NCBI RefSeq assembly: GCF_018446385.1
Contig: NC_055996.1
Location: 126,652,532 to 126,716,531 of the forward strand
Direction of reading: 5' to 3'
Source of the DNA: Zingiber officinale
Lineage: Eukaryota; Streptophyta; Magnoliopsida; Zingiberales; Zingiberaceae
Length of the DNA stretch: 64,000 bases
Shown in pieces: positions 1-11,379 of the stretch. Numbering within the stretch: position 1 is the stretch's first letter; the number at the start of each line of letters is the position of its first letter. The translations under genes were made by a program, and so were the position numbers. The notes under the pieces were generated by a model. It did no database searches, had not been told where the DNA came from, and saw only the letters and a program-made list of their open reading frames with translations.

Positions 1-1218
1 GATGCATTATGCTACCAATAACACATGAGAAAGCTTTAAAATCTATTTTTTCGAAATGGTTTTAACATAGGAGTTGAAAATGATGAATTAGGATATTTGG
101 TATCTTTTTTTCTCCTTTGAGATTTCATTAATTGGATCTTTGGCCTTAGGAATAAGCAGTTTAATTAGCCAACTTTAACTTGGTATGAGGTCAACTACTA
201 CTTATTTGTAGCTTAGAAATAGGCTTGAACGAAGTTTGAAGTCTCATTTTGTTCCTGGATGTTGGTCCTTGGCTCAACATGATGGTGTGTTGGTGGTGCC
301 ACCAGCATACCTAGGTTGTGCCGGTTGGCATCAACCTGGAGGAAGAACCTGGGAGACACCACGTACAAAAGAGGAGGAAGAAGACAAAGAAGAGGAGGGA
401 AGAACTACCAAGTACTTGTCTAACTACTCATTCATAGGCTCATGCTGTTGTGTGTTAAGAGGTTAAATCAACAACAGAATTGTGTGCTTATCACTGATCA
501 GAAGAAGAATCATGATCATGTGCTATAGCTGCGCCTAGGGGAAGATGAGGATGTCAGAAGGAGAAACACCATCTCACCTCCATCTCCAAAGCTAGAATTG
601 TGCCTCTAAAAAAATCTAATGTCTGTCTATCTAGGAAGAAGCCTCCATGTAATAATGTTTTTGTGTTAGTTGGCTGTGGTTTCACAGTTTAACACCACAT
701 CTCTATCTGTTCTGCATGCTAGTTGGCTGCGATGGAATGAGATGTTTTGTTTGTACCGACCAACACAAAACAATTTTGAAACCTGGGATTAATTACACGA
801 AACCTTCTCATTTATGCAAGCAATAAACTTGAATCATCCTGAAAGGCCCCAAATCCCTCATTCAATTATCAGGCAGCTGTTCACATCATGCTATTTGCTT
901 TCATAAATTTAACTAATAACATGTTAATCTTGGACAAATACAGGACCTCTGCACTATGTTGCAGTAGTGATCTTAAGTTGGGACTTTTCATCCTTATAGT
1001 TGACATTTGACAAATTATTTTGTTTTGAGTTTTCAGATAACTCTGCATATAAATTGTCTGTGTTTGCTTGTGAGAACTACAGAAATTTCAGTTCAATGTC
1101 CTTTTCTAAAATTAAAAAAAAGATCGACAGCATACTAAGATTGAGATATCATTCTTGTTTATCGGGCACTGATTTCACCTTATTGAACTATGATTTAGAG
1201 TTGACATTTTGAATTCAG
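1..1218. other. Intron or upstream sequence of the MFP gene, no exon recognised
   Basis: The first MFP exon in the window begins at 1219 after a clean acceptor (gaattcag). Nothing in these 1.2 kb translates into the enoyl-CoA hydratase half that should precede it. A 76-residue frame at 236-466 resembles no family known to me and is rich in simple acidic and basic runs. The stretch is most simply a long intron whose upstream exons lie before base 1. Confidence 0.6.
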
Positions 1219-4200
1219 GAAGCAAAGATTTCTAAAGAATTGATCCTTTCAAGCACTACAAAAGGGTTAATTCACAGCTTTTTCTCACAGCGTGCAGTTA
1301 CAAAGGTAATTCTGATTGAAATTATGGATGCAACCCTTATTCTCTATCATCAGCATGACACATATAATACTTGATACTTATATATTCATGAAGGGGGTAT
1401 TCCACTAACTAGTGCCCAATTTTGCAAGGCAAATGTGATGAGGGTTGAAAATGGAATGCTAATAGGCCTCCAATTAAGCAATTTAGTTTTGATTCTAGTT
1501 TCATATCCTATTTAAATTTTGTACACTTTCCTCTATCAAAAAATGTATAAAAGTAAAAGAATTTGAGTTTTGTGAAGTTCTGATTAGGAAGGTGCATTTC
1601 AATCATACAGCCTCAGGGATCTCACAACCTTTATTTCCCATATTAATTAAAGTAATTAACTATTTTTGTTCACTTTATTCTTTCCTAAGATTTAAAGGTC
1701 CTTAATATAATTTGAACTAGACAATTTTGTCTCGCCTTTTTCTTAATTTCTTATCATCTAAATGTTTTCCCAGGTACCTAATATCACCAATATCAACCTC
1801 CAACCTAGAAAAATAAAAAAGGTTGCTGTAATTGGCGGTGGTCTCATGGGTTCTGGAATAGCTACTTGCTTCATCATAAATAACATATCTGTCACTTTGA
1901 AAGAACTTAATTCTAGTTTTCTGCAGAAAGGATTGAAAACTATAGAAGGTAAGAAATAGATGGCAACCTCCCTTTTAACTCCAAACTTCTTGTCTTTTAC
2001 CATTTAATACCTTATAAGCAATTTTAAAACTTTGCATTTCATTGTCACTGCAGATCTGATTGTTTTTTTTCCTTTGGAATTTCTTATGTATCTTAGTTTA
2101 AAATTATCATTTTTAGTTTTATAATTTTAAGAATATTGCTCTTGCATTATTTTTGACAGGCAACCTTGAAGGTTTTGTGAAGAAAGGGTTGCTGACACAT
2201 GAAAAGATGAAGTCTGCTTTGTCAATTCTTAAGGGGGTGCTGGATTACTCAGAGTTCATCGATGTTGATATGGTTATTGAGGTTATTCTTCAAACTTTAA
2301 TGTATATTATAAAATTATATTTCTTTGTTTGCTTTGAAATTGATTTATCAAAAAACTGAAGAAGCTAATGATGTATATTTGAAAGAAGTGCATGGTAAGA
2401 TTGATATGCAGTCATTTTCCATGGAACTAAAATATGAAAGCCAAAGACCTTGGATACAGTTACGCAGCATTTAGAGAAATGTTTTAACAGCAGCAGACCA
2501 ACAAGTTTTAATCCCAAGAAATACTTTCTTTATCTTTTAGCAAGAAAATTGTAGGCTCCCTTTGTGAATCCAAGGAGAACTTGTGTTCTCTACTCCAAGG
2601 TCAAATCTCGATTTTGGCGTGAGTTCTAATACTAAAATTGGAGAAATTAAGTTACTAGATGGATTGCAGCTATCATGAAGAAGTTTACCTGACTATTTTG
2701 TGTGCTTTTGTCAACACATTTGTACTCTTGGATGTTCTGGCTTTGCTTTTTCTTTTCTAAAAATTACTCATACAAGTTTCTTCTTTTTTGTAGTGTGTTG
2801 TCGAGGATGTGTCTCTTAAACAGTCAATATTTGTTGATATTGAAAGGATGTGCCCTCCACATTGCATTTTTGCAACCAACACATCCACCATTGATCTCAA
2901 CATTATTGGTCAGAAGACACAGTCTCAGGATCGAATTATTGGGGCACACTTTTTCAGGTCTGTGATGTTTTCTCTGCTTTAGTGCATAGGAAAGTGTAGG
3001 ATGTTGTCTCAAGAAAGTTAAGGGAAATTTAGTAATCACAACCTCAAATGACTGATTGTGAGAAGCAACATTTCCCGGAGAAAATTTTACTTAAAACTTT
3101 GGGTTGAAAATGTTTCAATAATCAAAAGGCAAGGTGAAAGATATTAATTAATCATCTAACCTTGAGGGTTATTAAATAGAGACTAGATCTGTATCAGTTA
3201 GCAAACATTGTCATGTCATGGTGGATGATTGTTGTGTTGATAATCAACATAGTATGGAAAGGAACTATGTTTATCGCCATGATTGGAGGTGCTATCAAGG
3301 GAACCAGAAGCAAGCAAGTTAAGCTTTGGTGATTGATGGTATTGTAGTTTCTGCAAGCAAGTTTGAATTTATAACACCATTATTTATACTGACACTTATT
3401 AGATTGGTTGATATATGGAAGTTCATACCACTTTCCTAGGATAGTAACTAAATATTCTTGAATGGTTAGTCTCCTGCTTTAAATTAAAAGTTGCTTCATA
3501 TACCTGATCAATGTGTGATACATTTTGCTCATGAGAGTAAATCTCTTTGGAGGTGGAGAGAAGCATCACGGAAACAAAAAAACATCAGTCCCTTGCTGTT
3601 GGGAAATTGAGGAAGGTGAAATCTCAATTCTATCATGTTGAGTTGGTTGCCTCATTTGTGATATCCAATAACAACATGAATCCCCCTCAAAGGCAAGAAT
3701 TCGACTCTGATCTTGTTCCCCAAAACAAATTTTTATTTATGACTGAGGAAAACTAATTCTTGAACCAAAGTCATGGTTATCTTTGGTATTTTAAAGTTTT
3801 TTTAAGCCAAACATCCAAGGTTAATGTTTTTAATCATTTATGAAAAACCCAGTCAAATCCAAGGTTTTATATCATTTATGAACCGAAGTCATGGTTATCT
3901 TTGGTATTTTAAAGTTACTTTTTTAAGCCAAACATCCAAGGAATCACGATTTGCTTCTGGCTGAACTGGGTTATCTCATGAATTTTTTACTTCTAGTTGT
4001 TTGAATTTTATTAAGCATATTAATCATAAACTGAATTCTTTCATCTACATATTTAATGTTGTTGAGGTAGTAAATAGGTCCAGGTGCAAATTTTGAACTA
4101 ATAACCATACTTCTTTACATCTATGCTGTACCATTTTGTTTTTTAGCAATTGATTAGAAACTTAATGTCTTCTGTCCTTGTTTATGTTCGACAGTCCTGC

Positions 4201-6061
4201 GCATGTGATGCCTCTGCTTGAAATTGTTCGAACAGACAAGACATCTCCACAAGTGATCCTTGATCTCATTACTGTTGGAAAGGCCATAAGAAAAGTTCCT
4301 ATAGTGGTCAATAATTGCACAGGCTTTGCAGTTAACAGAACTTTCTTCCCATATTCCCAAGGAGCACAATTCTTAGTTAATCTAGGTGTGGACTTGTTCA
4401 GAATTGACAGAGTATTAACCAGTTTTGGCATGCCAATGGGCCCTTTCCTGTAAGTAAATAATGACTCCTATTTTGCTGCTTGAACATTGATAATGTATAC
4501 AACTACTACATTTGTATACATAAGATGTATTATGTATTTATGTAAGTATGCTGTATGAATGCATAAACACAAGTGATATTATTACACACTTGTAACAATT
4601 AGACAAGTTTTTCTATGGGATCCTCATGAAGTGATTGGATCTACCAAGTCATTGAACTTATTCGACTCGTGCGCTTACATATCCTATAGACATAGGCACA
4701 CACTAAGCATGTTACATCATTCACATGGTCAAAGAAATAGAAGCCTTGGGGTTGTGGAGGATCTTCCATATTCTTGCAGTGGCACTTCCATTTCTCACCG
4801 CCTTTCTTTACATTTAGTCTAAAATATGCTGTATTAATCAGTAAGTTTAGGTATCTTGCAGGCTAATGTAACACTCACTAAGACATCTTGACTGCACTCC
4901 GAGCTTATTTGAGTTTTTCTATTTGTTAAATTAATAGACTTCAAGATGTTGCTGGATATGGAGTGGCTTTGGCAGTGAAACATATATTTGCTTCTGCCTT
5001 CAAGGGGCGAACATTTGAGTCTGAATTATATGAATTGATGGTAAAAAATGGAAGACATGGTAATTCTTTATCTTGTTGAATTGTTGCCTTCTGTTAATAG
5101 ACTTCCACTTTCTCACTTTTTGCCTATCATGAGGCTTGACAGGTAAGAGTAACGGTAAGGGATTTTACATGTATGAGAAGGGACGAAAACCAGTGCCTGA
5201 TAACAGTGTGCAAACTATCTTAGACGAATGTAGAAGGCGAGCCAGCCTAATGCCCAGTGGAAAGGTACTTAACTACCCGTCCATGATCTATATAAGTTTT
5301 GTTTATATGTATGTCCTGTTATGAGTTTCACTATATGGGAGAATCAGGACTAATGTGTTTGCGCACAGTTTTAAATGCAACAACTGCAAGTAGAACAGGG
5401 TTGATGAGAGAAAACTTGCACAGTGGCCTTGTCATTTGTTTGCTAGCAGTTAATGACTGCCAATCATCAACATTTATCTTTGTAGGTGATTGATATCAGT
5501 GACCAAGAAGTCCTGGAAATGATTTTGTTTCCAGTAGTGAACGAGGCATGCCGCGTGTTGGATGAAGGGGTTGTGATTCAAGCTTCTGATCTTGATATTG
5601 CGTCTGTTCTCGGAATGAGTTTCCCCAAGTACAGGTGAATATGTTCGATTGTACATATAAAGCTACCTTACTTTTTTGAATATTGACTATAAACCAGTAT
5701 CTCTTTAGATATTGCCTTCAGATTTCCATGGTTGAAACTGTGATATTATTTTCTTAATTCAATTTTGTTTTCTCTGAAGGGGCGGTATTGTGTTTTGGGC
5801 TGACAGCGTCGGCTCTGGTAACATATACGCGAAACTGAACAAATGGGCTGATACATACGGCGACTTTTTCCGACCATCGGCGTACTTGGAAGAAAGGGCC
5901 ATCAAAGGCCTGCCTCTGGTAATGAACCTTTCAATTTTTATTTTTCACTTGTCTTCCTCTGCATTTATTATGATACTGTAAATCCATTACCTACCATGCT
6001 TCTTTGTTTTCAGAGCATGCAGAATGTGGCCGAAGCAGAGAAGTTGAGATGCCGTATTTGA
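1219..6061 (+). CDS. MFP: Peroxisomal fatty acid beta-oxidation multifunctional protein (MFP2/AIM1 type), 3' ten exons
   Basis: In this family an N-terminal enoyl-CoA hydratase is fused to an L-3-hydroxyacyl-CoA dehydrogenase, performing the second and third steps of beta-oxidation in peroxisomes. Ten exons are visible: 1219-1305, 1774-1948, 2160-2281, 2794-2957, 4195-4449, 4938-5059, 5143-5264, 5486-5634, 5780-5918 and 6014-6061. All have GT-AG borders and compatible phases, giving 460 residues before the stop at 6059-6061. Visible motifs are the NAD-binding loop VIGGGLMGSGIA (exon 2), the dehydrogenase signature GAHFFSPAHVMPLLEIV with its catalytic His (exons 4-5), NCTGFAVNR, and the second C-terminal dehydrogenase domain (LFPVVNEACRVLDEG). 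The family is about 720 residues, so roughly 260 N-terminal residues lie left of the window. The last three residues are CRI, where relatives end in SRL, so the peroxisomal targeting signal is atypical. No internal stop is seen. MFP2 and AIM1 could not be told apart. Confidence 0.93.
3761..3941. repeat. Direct repeat of about 60 bp inside MFP intron 4
   Basis: The segment 3761-3820 recurs at 3879-3941 with few changes (shared cores catggttatctttggtattt and aagccaaacatccaagg). It lies in the 1.2 kb intron between the exons ending at 2957 and starting at 4195. A local duplication, with no coding role seen. Confidence 0.75.
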
Positions 6062-6430
6062 CAACTCCTATAACATCGTCTTCGTCACTATTTTCAAGGT
6101 CATTGAATAAACCGGACAATAATGATACTTCTTGATCGTTACCAAAACTGGTACATATCAGACAAACAGTAGATCAGATTTATGTGCCAAGGTGATGCTT
6201 CCCTGAAGCACTGTCGGTTTGGAAAATTTTGTGTACTTAGAAAAGGTTTATATTTTATTAGGTGTTATTTGTCAGCTAATTTCTATTGATTGAAATAGTA
6301 TATATATACACACACGTATGGACGTGCGTGGGTGCCTCTCACACAGGAGGCCTCCAATGATCGGAGGCGTCCACACGGGATGTGCAAGTTAACATAATAT
6401 ACTCTATATATAAGTGATATGTCACTGTGG
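6062..6430 (+). other. MFP 3' untranslated region and flank
   Basis: The stretch after the MFP stop is AT-rich with no ORF. Its part 6138-6286 is duplicated further right (see 6945-7592), and 6300-6320 is a short TA/CA microsatellite. The exact poly(A) site is not resolved. Confidence 0.5.
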
Positions 6431-6735
6431 GTGCCCAATTTGGACGACTGAGTGTATATGGGGGAGGCCAGATCCTCTGGTCCAGGATCCCTGAATTACT
6501 ATTAGTCCCTGTCCATTCTTTCGTTGGATGAATTGGACCTCATCTGTTAAACAGGTGGGATCCAGTTCATCCCACCAATGAATAAACAAGGGATCAGGGG
6601 TGATCCAGGGATTTTGGACCAGAGGATCCCTACCCGTATATGGGATGCTCAAAAGTGATTCAGGCATCTCACATGTACCATAGGTGCTCAGTCGTCCACA
6701 TGTACCATAGGTGCTCAGTCGTCCACAGTGGATAT
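6431..6735. repeat. Dispersed repeat, copy 1 (host of a MULE-like MITE)
   Basis: The string gtgggtgc..aattt..g.cgactgagtg followed by caaaagtg and catgtac recurs at 8538-8650. In this copy it is split by the 173 bp element at 6463-6635. It also carries a perfect 27 bp tandem duplication at 6671-6724 (acatgtaccataggtgctca followed by gtcgtcc). Confidence 0.65.
6463..6635. mobile_element. MITE, probably Mutator-like, with 9 bp target duplication
   Basis: The ends are inverted copies around GATCCTCTGGTCC and GGACCAGAGGATC. The element is flanked by GTATATGGG at 6454-6462 and 6636-6644. A 9 bp target duplication is typical of Mutator-like elements. The related repeat at 8538 lacks the insertion. 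No coding capacity is seen: the 81-residue minus-strand frame across it arises from the palindromic structure. Confidence 0.72.
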
Positions 6736-7055
6736 CAAAATATATATAAAAGTATTATTCTACATATCAAATGGTACTTATCTTATTGTATTTATCTTAT
6801 GGTGCTATTACACATGATGCTCACAAGCATAGGATGCATAGGACTATATATATATATATAGTTTAGGATATGATTCAAGTTATAGTATTAAAGTTGAGGA
6901 ATTTTTTTTTTAAAAAATATACATGGTGCAAAAATTTTGTACCAGTTACAAAAACTGGTGCAATAAGACACGAGTAGAACGTATTTATGTGCCAATGTGA
7001 TGGTTCCCTGAAGCATCTGTCTTTTTGGAAAATTTTGTGTTCTTAGAAAAGGTTG

Positions 7056-7542
7056 AAAGAGCATTTGCGTTTTTCATTTTATTTTTGTAGGAAACGTGTT
7101 TTTTCTATAAAAATAATGTTTGGTTTGTATTTTCACATATGTTTTCTAAAAAAAAGATATAACATTTTTTAAAAAAACAGAGAATGTAGTAAGACTAAGA
7201 AATAAGAACTAGATTTATTCCTCAATAAATATTTAATTGTTCAATTAAGATGGAAGAACTTTGTTAATCATAAAATGGCAAAAAAGATCAAGACATATTG
7301 TTTCTTACTTAGATTGATGGATCTAAGTTCTATAGCTCTAGTCTTAATTCGAAGGAAAGAGATGGATCTATAAGCAATCTTTTATAAGGACGATCTAACT
7401 CTTACAAACTTTTTTAGAAAGGAATATTGATTATTGAATAACTCATCTAGTTTTTATAACGGGTGAAATTATTTTCTAAAAAAAAAAGGAAAGCACATTT
7501 TTTAGAAAATAAAAATAGGAAACCCATAAACTAAAGGCTCTC
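7056..7542. mobile_element. MITE of about 490 bp, PIF/Harbinger-like target TTA
   Basis: The left end AAAGAGCATTTG..TTTTATTTTTGTAGGAAA is roughly inverted at the right end (TTTCCTATTTTTATTTT..GAGAG when read on the minus strand). It interrupts the duplicated MFP flank with TTG at 7053-7055 and TTA at 7543-7545, consistent with a worn 3 bp TTA duplication. No ORF. Confidence 0.6.
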
Positions 7543-7592
7543 TTATATTTTATTTGACGGTATATAAGATGTTATTTGCCGGCTAATTTTTA

Positions 7593-8148
7593 TATATATA
7601 TATACTATTTTATTAAAAATCTAGACTTTTTACTAATTAATTTTACTGAAACTCAAAATGAAATTATATTAATGTCTTTTTTTTATATATATAAAATAGG
7701 TACTGTAATACTTATCTTTAATCTCACATCTTAGGATTGACAACACCATCAGTGAAAAAGCTAGCTTCTATAAATACCTTGGGCAGACGACGTTAGAAAG
7801 AATATTTTTGTTGACCATTTGGTTAACATAAAGTGTAGTAACTGTTTTTATCAGTTTAATATATGATATAAAAAAATTAAATTAATTTTGTATGAGGGAG
7901 AGTCTGTTACAGTAATTTGTTGTTGGATTCTCGAACGTCACTCTTGTGTTATATTACTACATGGACCTAGCGCACCCTTAGTAAATCTAATTTATGGGCT
8001 TGGAATACTAATTTACGTATATTCATGTATTATATATATATATATATATATATTTATTTATTTACTTATTGCAGACCTTTCACCGTGTGCTTGTGCGTGA
8101 CATTAGTCCAGACACCTGGATTCATTGAGTATTTTTTTGTTTTGTTTT
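7593..8148. other. AT-rich intergenic sequence
   Basis: No gene recognised. A TA microsatellite lies at about 8029-8051. The 70-residue frame at 7888-8100 has no recognisable domain and runs through the microsatellite. Confidence 0.5.
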
Positions 8149-8428
8149 GAGAATATTATATATGTTTAGAGTTTAAGATTTTAGGATTTAGGAGTTGGGT
8201 TATAATGAATTTGAGTCAATAAGATTTTCCCTCTAGAGTTCAGGCTTCCCTATTAGATTATAGTGTTTAAGATTAAAAATTTTAGATACTCACGGAGTAT
8301 ATTATATATATTTAGGGTTTTAAGATTTTAGGATTTAGGGGTTGAGTTATAATATGTTTAAGCTAATAAGATTTTCTCTCTTGGGTTATAGTATTAAAGA
8401 TAAACAATTTTAGATGCTCATGGGGTAT
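8149..8428. repeat. Tandem duplication, unit about 145 bp
   Basis: The string ttaagattttaggatttagg followed by taataagattttc and ttagattatagt/tgggttatagt appears twice, starting near 8149 and 8299, with about 15-20% divergence by eye. Confidence 0.7.
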
Positions 8429-8537
8429 AGTGTTCATATTTAAGAAAATGTTGATTTAAGAAAAATAAAAAATTGAATCGAGGCACTGAGATCATTGTGG
8501 CACATAACATTTCGTCTGCAGCAGATCAAAGCTATAT

Positions 8538-8650
8538 ATATAAGCGCCCACTGTGGGTGCTTAATTTAGGTGACTGAGTGCTTGCGAGGGCGCCCAAAAG
8601 TGTTTCCGGCTTCTCTCATGTACTGTCCGACACCTCCTACATGACCATGA
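8538..8650. repeat. Dispersed repeat, copy 2 (empty site for the MITE at 6463)
   Basis: Same family as 6431-6735 (cactgtgggtgc, gactgagtg, caaaagtg, catgta) without the MITE insertion. A third partial relative may begin near 9190 (gtgtgggtgtctgttctagg). Confidence 0.55.
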
Positions 8651-8849
8651 GTGGAATCCGACGTAGGCTATCTGACGCAGCCAAAATCTATTTTTTTAAT
8701 TTCTCTCTCATATGCATATAACAACTTTTCTCTCTTTCCTCTTAAATTAAAATAAACAACTTTTTCTCTCTTCTCAAATTAAAATAAAATTTCCGTTTCT
8801 CTCTCCTATGATTGCACGCAATAATTACTGTGGTGTTGTTTTTTAAAGG

Positions 8850-9165
8850 TGGTGTAAGTGCTACAATATTATAGCAGCTACTACACAATAACTGCTATAA
8901 GTTATAGCACTACTACATAGTAGCTGCTACAACGTATAGTAGTTATTGTGTAGTTACTGAGTTGTAACAATTACTGCACCATTGCAATAGTTAGTGTATC
9001 GTTATAACATCTACTATACAGTTGTAGCAACTACTGCACTGTTATAGAAGCTACTGCATCGTTGTAGCAGCTATTATGTAATAGCTGCTACAACATTGTA
9101 GCAGCTACCGCACAGTTGTAGCAACTACTATGTAGTAACTGTTATAACGTTGTAGCATCAGTACC
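8850..9165. repeat. Block of short palindromic repeats (GTAGCAGCTACTGCA type)
   Basis: About ten degenerate units alternate gtagcagctact/agtagctgctac, so both strands read alike and the block can fold into many hairpins. Spacing is roughly 30-35 bp. No coding frame. It looks like an expanded palindromic minisatellite or the core of a foldback element. Confidence 0.7.
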
Positions 9166-9228
9166 ACAGTGAGACTATGATATGTTGGGCGGCCTGTGTG
9201 GGTGTCTGTTCTAGGCACCCCGTATGCA

Positions 9229-9231
<3 letters not shown>

Positions 9232-9285
<54 letters not shown>
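9232..9285. repeat. (TA)n microsatellite
   Basis: Uninterrupted TA dinucleotides for about 54 bp. Confidence 0.95.
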
Positions 9286-9288
<3 letters not shown>

Positions 9289-9401
9289 CGCATATGCACC
9301 TAAAATATTTTTTTATTTTAAAAATTTTATAGACTTACTATCTATTATAGCCCGACTCCTAAGCTATAAAGTAAAATCCTAAATAACATAGTCAAATGCT
9401 T

Positions 9402-9402
9402 T

Positions 9403-9444
<42 letters not shown>

Positions 9445-9490
9445 TAGAGTTGGGACGCTCGAGTCACTTTTGGGCTCCTCGACTCTTGGT

Positions 9491-9568
<78 letters not shown>

Positions 9569-9620
9569 GGGACACTCGAGTCACTTTTGGGCTCCCCGAC
9601 TCTCGGTCGTGCAGTGGAGG
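9402..9620. repeat. Duplicated compound (TA)n(GA)n microsatellite with conserved 45 bp tail
   Basis: A TA tract followed by a GA tract occurs at 9402-9446 and again at about 9492-9566. Each is followed by nearly identical sequence (ttgggac.ctcgagtcac, ttttgggctcc.cgactct). A third, shorter TA/GA compound lies at 9651-9711. The 147- and 80-residue open frames here merely read TA as Ile-Tyr and GA as Arg-Glu. Confidence 0.85.
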
Positions 9621-9718
9621 TGTGAATGGAGTGGTACTCAGCATATCAAAACTATATATATATATATATATAAAAATATAATAGAGGGGGGAGAGAGAGA
9701 GAGAGAGAGAGAAATAAT

Positions 9719-9990
9719 ACTCTGCACATTCTTGGACAACTCTTATATGTTCAGACGTTCGGAATCACTTCCGGACGTCCCAATTCACTTATTGAGAATT
9801 AGGGCTCTCGGGTGGGCATCTGGACGCTTGGACTTGTGAGGGGCGCCTGCACACTCCTGGACGCCCCTCATAGGTCCGGACGCCCGAGTGCTCGTCCAGG
9901 TGCTCTGATTCTCAAAAAGTGAATTGGAGTACCAAGAGTGCTTTCGGACATCCGGTTCTATGAGGGGCATCTAGAAGTGTGCAGGATAAG
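9719..9990. repeat. Long imperfect inverted repeat (possible foldback element)
   Basis: The left arm (ccaattcacttattgagaat, near 9779-9800) is inverted on the right (attctcaaaaagtgaattgg, near 9911-9930). Outer arms with gcacattcttgg and cttctagatgcccc-like strings extend the pairing. Its sequence resembles the tails of the adjacent TA/GA repeats, suggesting one degraded family. No transposase is seen. Confidence 0.6.
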
Positions 9991-11289
9991 GGTGAACACA
10001 TATATAATCGCTAAAGCAATTTAAACTTAAACTTTGTTCTTGGAAGTGTTATGGCCAATTCCCGTGCAGCAGTTCCCTATTTTTTTTCAACAAAAACAGG
10101 TAACTGATTCCCACAGAGGCTGGCACCACCCATTCTGTTCTTCCATGTTTCTCTTTTCTCAACTTGTCCAGCTCAAAGCATGTGCCTTGTTTCATATCCT
10201 CCACTGGCTGTCAAGTTGGCATGCAAGTTCTTAATAGTCCTCCTTTGTAGCCTTCCTTGTAGGGCCTGTCTTATCCCTACTAGCAAAGCTGGTCGCCAGG
10301 CTAAATTAAAATGTGTGTATCAATATATACTTCATCTTCACCAACTCACAGGAGTAAAACCTTTTTGCATGCATTAATTATGGGAACACAAAGTTTTGTG
10401 CTTGTGTTTGTCTCGACTTAATTGTTATTCGAGTAATGAAACCTGAAACTTTTAAGGAATGAGACTTCGTTGTTTTCTTCCTGCAGGGGAATATATATGA
10501 TATCTTACCTTTAAAATAAGGATTTATTCTGGAGCAGTAGGAGATGCAAAATCCTTTGTATCTGTCTAAAATTTTATTTATGAGTATGATCCGAATGGGT
10601 GGGCAATCCATGAGGTGGCGGGCTGTTCACCTACATCGCTATCCTTTTGGAATTTATTGTTTTTTCTCATCTTCATGAGACCTTCAGATAATTATCACAA
10701 TAATTGAACTCTTGGATGAGTTGGAATCCATCTGAGTTAACAAATAGAACATGTTTGGAGATTTTCTTTATTAAATTTGTTTTTCACTCAAGTCGATGAT
10801 ATCTTCTTTAATTTAGTTTTTCACTCAATATCGTGAAGATCTATCGTTGTAAGTTCATTTGCCACAAATTTCAATTGCTTATAATGCCATCAATTAAGAA
10901 AATGTTAGAATAGGGATAGGGAGTCATTATTAATGTCCTTGATCCCCTAGATTCTCTTAATTTTACATTTTGGAATCTAAAATTTTGATAATAACTTTTC
11001 GACCTCTTAAAAAATGTACTAATTTACATCTTATAACAATCAGTTTGTTACTTGTCACTCTCTCTTAAAACGACTTAATATATTATTAGTATTTTACACC
11101 CTTGTCCCTAGGTTATGGGAAGTGGTAAGCACCCTCAGGACTCTCCATTCTCGCAAAGTTCAGAACAGGAAGCACAAAAAATTCACCTTCCATGTTTGAG
11201 TTACATTGAGTCATGGTGTCGACTGTCATTTGTGCTTCCAGATTTAATTTAATGATCAATTAAAACTTTTTGTGAAGTCAAACCGATCC

Positions 11290-11296
<7 letters not shown>
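9991..11296. other. Intergenic sequence without a recognised gene
   Basis: Short frames at 10034-10234, 10180-10377 and 10378-10611 carry no recognisable domain or splice pattern. The rest is AT-rich. Confidence 0.45.

Positions 11297-11346
<50 letters not shown>
11297..11346. repeat. (TA)n microsatellite
   Basis: TA dinucleotide tract of about 50 bp, directly left of the pararetrovirus fossil. Confidence 0.95.
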
Positions 11347-11351
<5 letters not shown>

Positions 11352-11379
11352 GGATGGGGAGGAGCCTTATTTAGTAAAA

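Larger units (their letters stand above)
6138..7592. repeat. Duplicated MFP 3' flank, second copy split by an insertion
   Basis: 6138-6286 matches 6945-7055 plus 7543-7592. Shared strings include tttatgtgccaa, ccctgaagca, ggaaaattttgtgt and cttagaaaaggtt. The second copy is interrupted by a 487 bp insertion at 7056-7542, and the alignment resumes at tatattttatt exactly where the first copy continues. The intact first copy thus serves as the empty site. Confidence 0.8.

Noticed and set aside
236-466. 76-codon open frame before the first MFP exon
   Set aside because: No homology recognised, biased Glu/Lys run, and it lies in what is best explained as an intron.
8149-8430. Telomere-like tttaggatttagg strings
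   Set aside because: Not tandem TTTAGGG. They belong to a duplicated unit of about 145 bp.
9396-9839. 147-residue plus-strand and 80-residue minus-strand frames
   Set aside because: They translate TA and GA microsatellites into Ile-Tyr and Arg-Glu runs.
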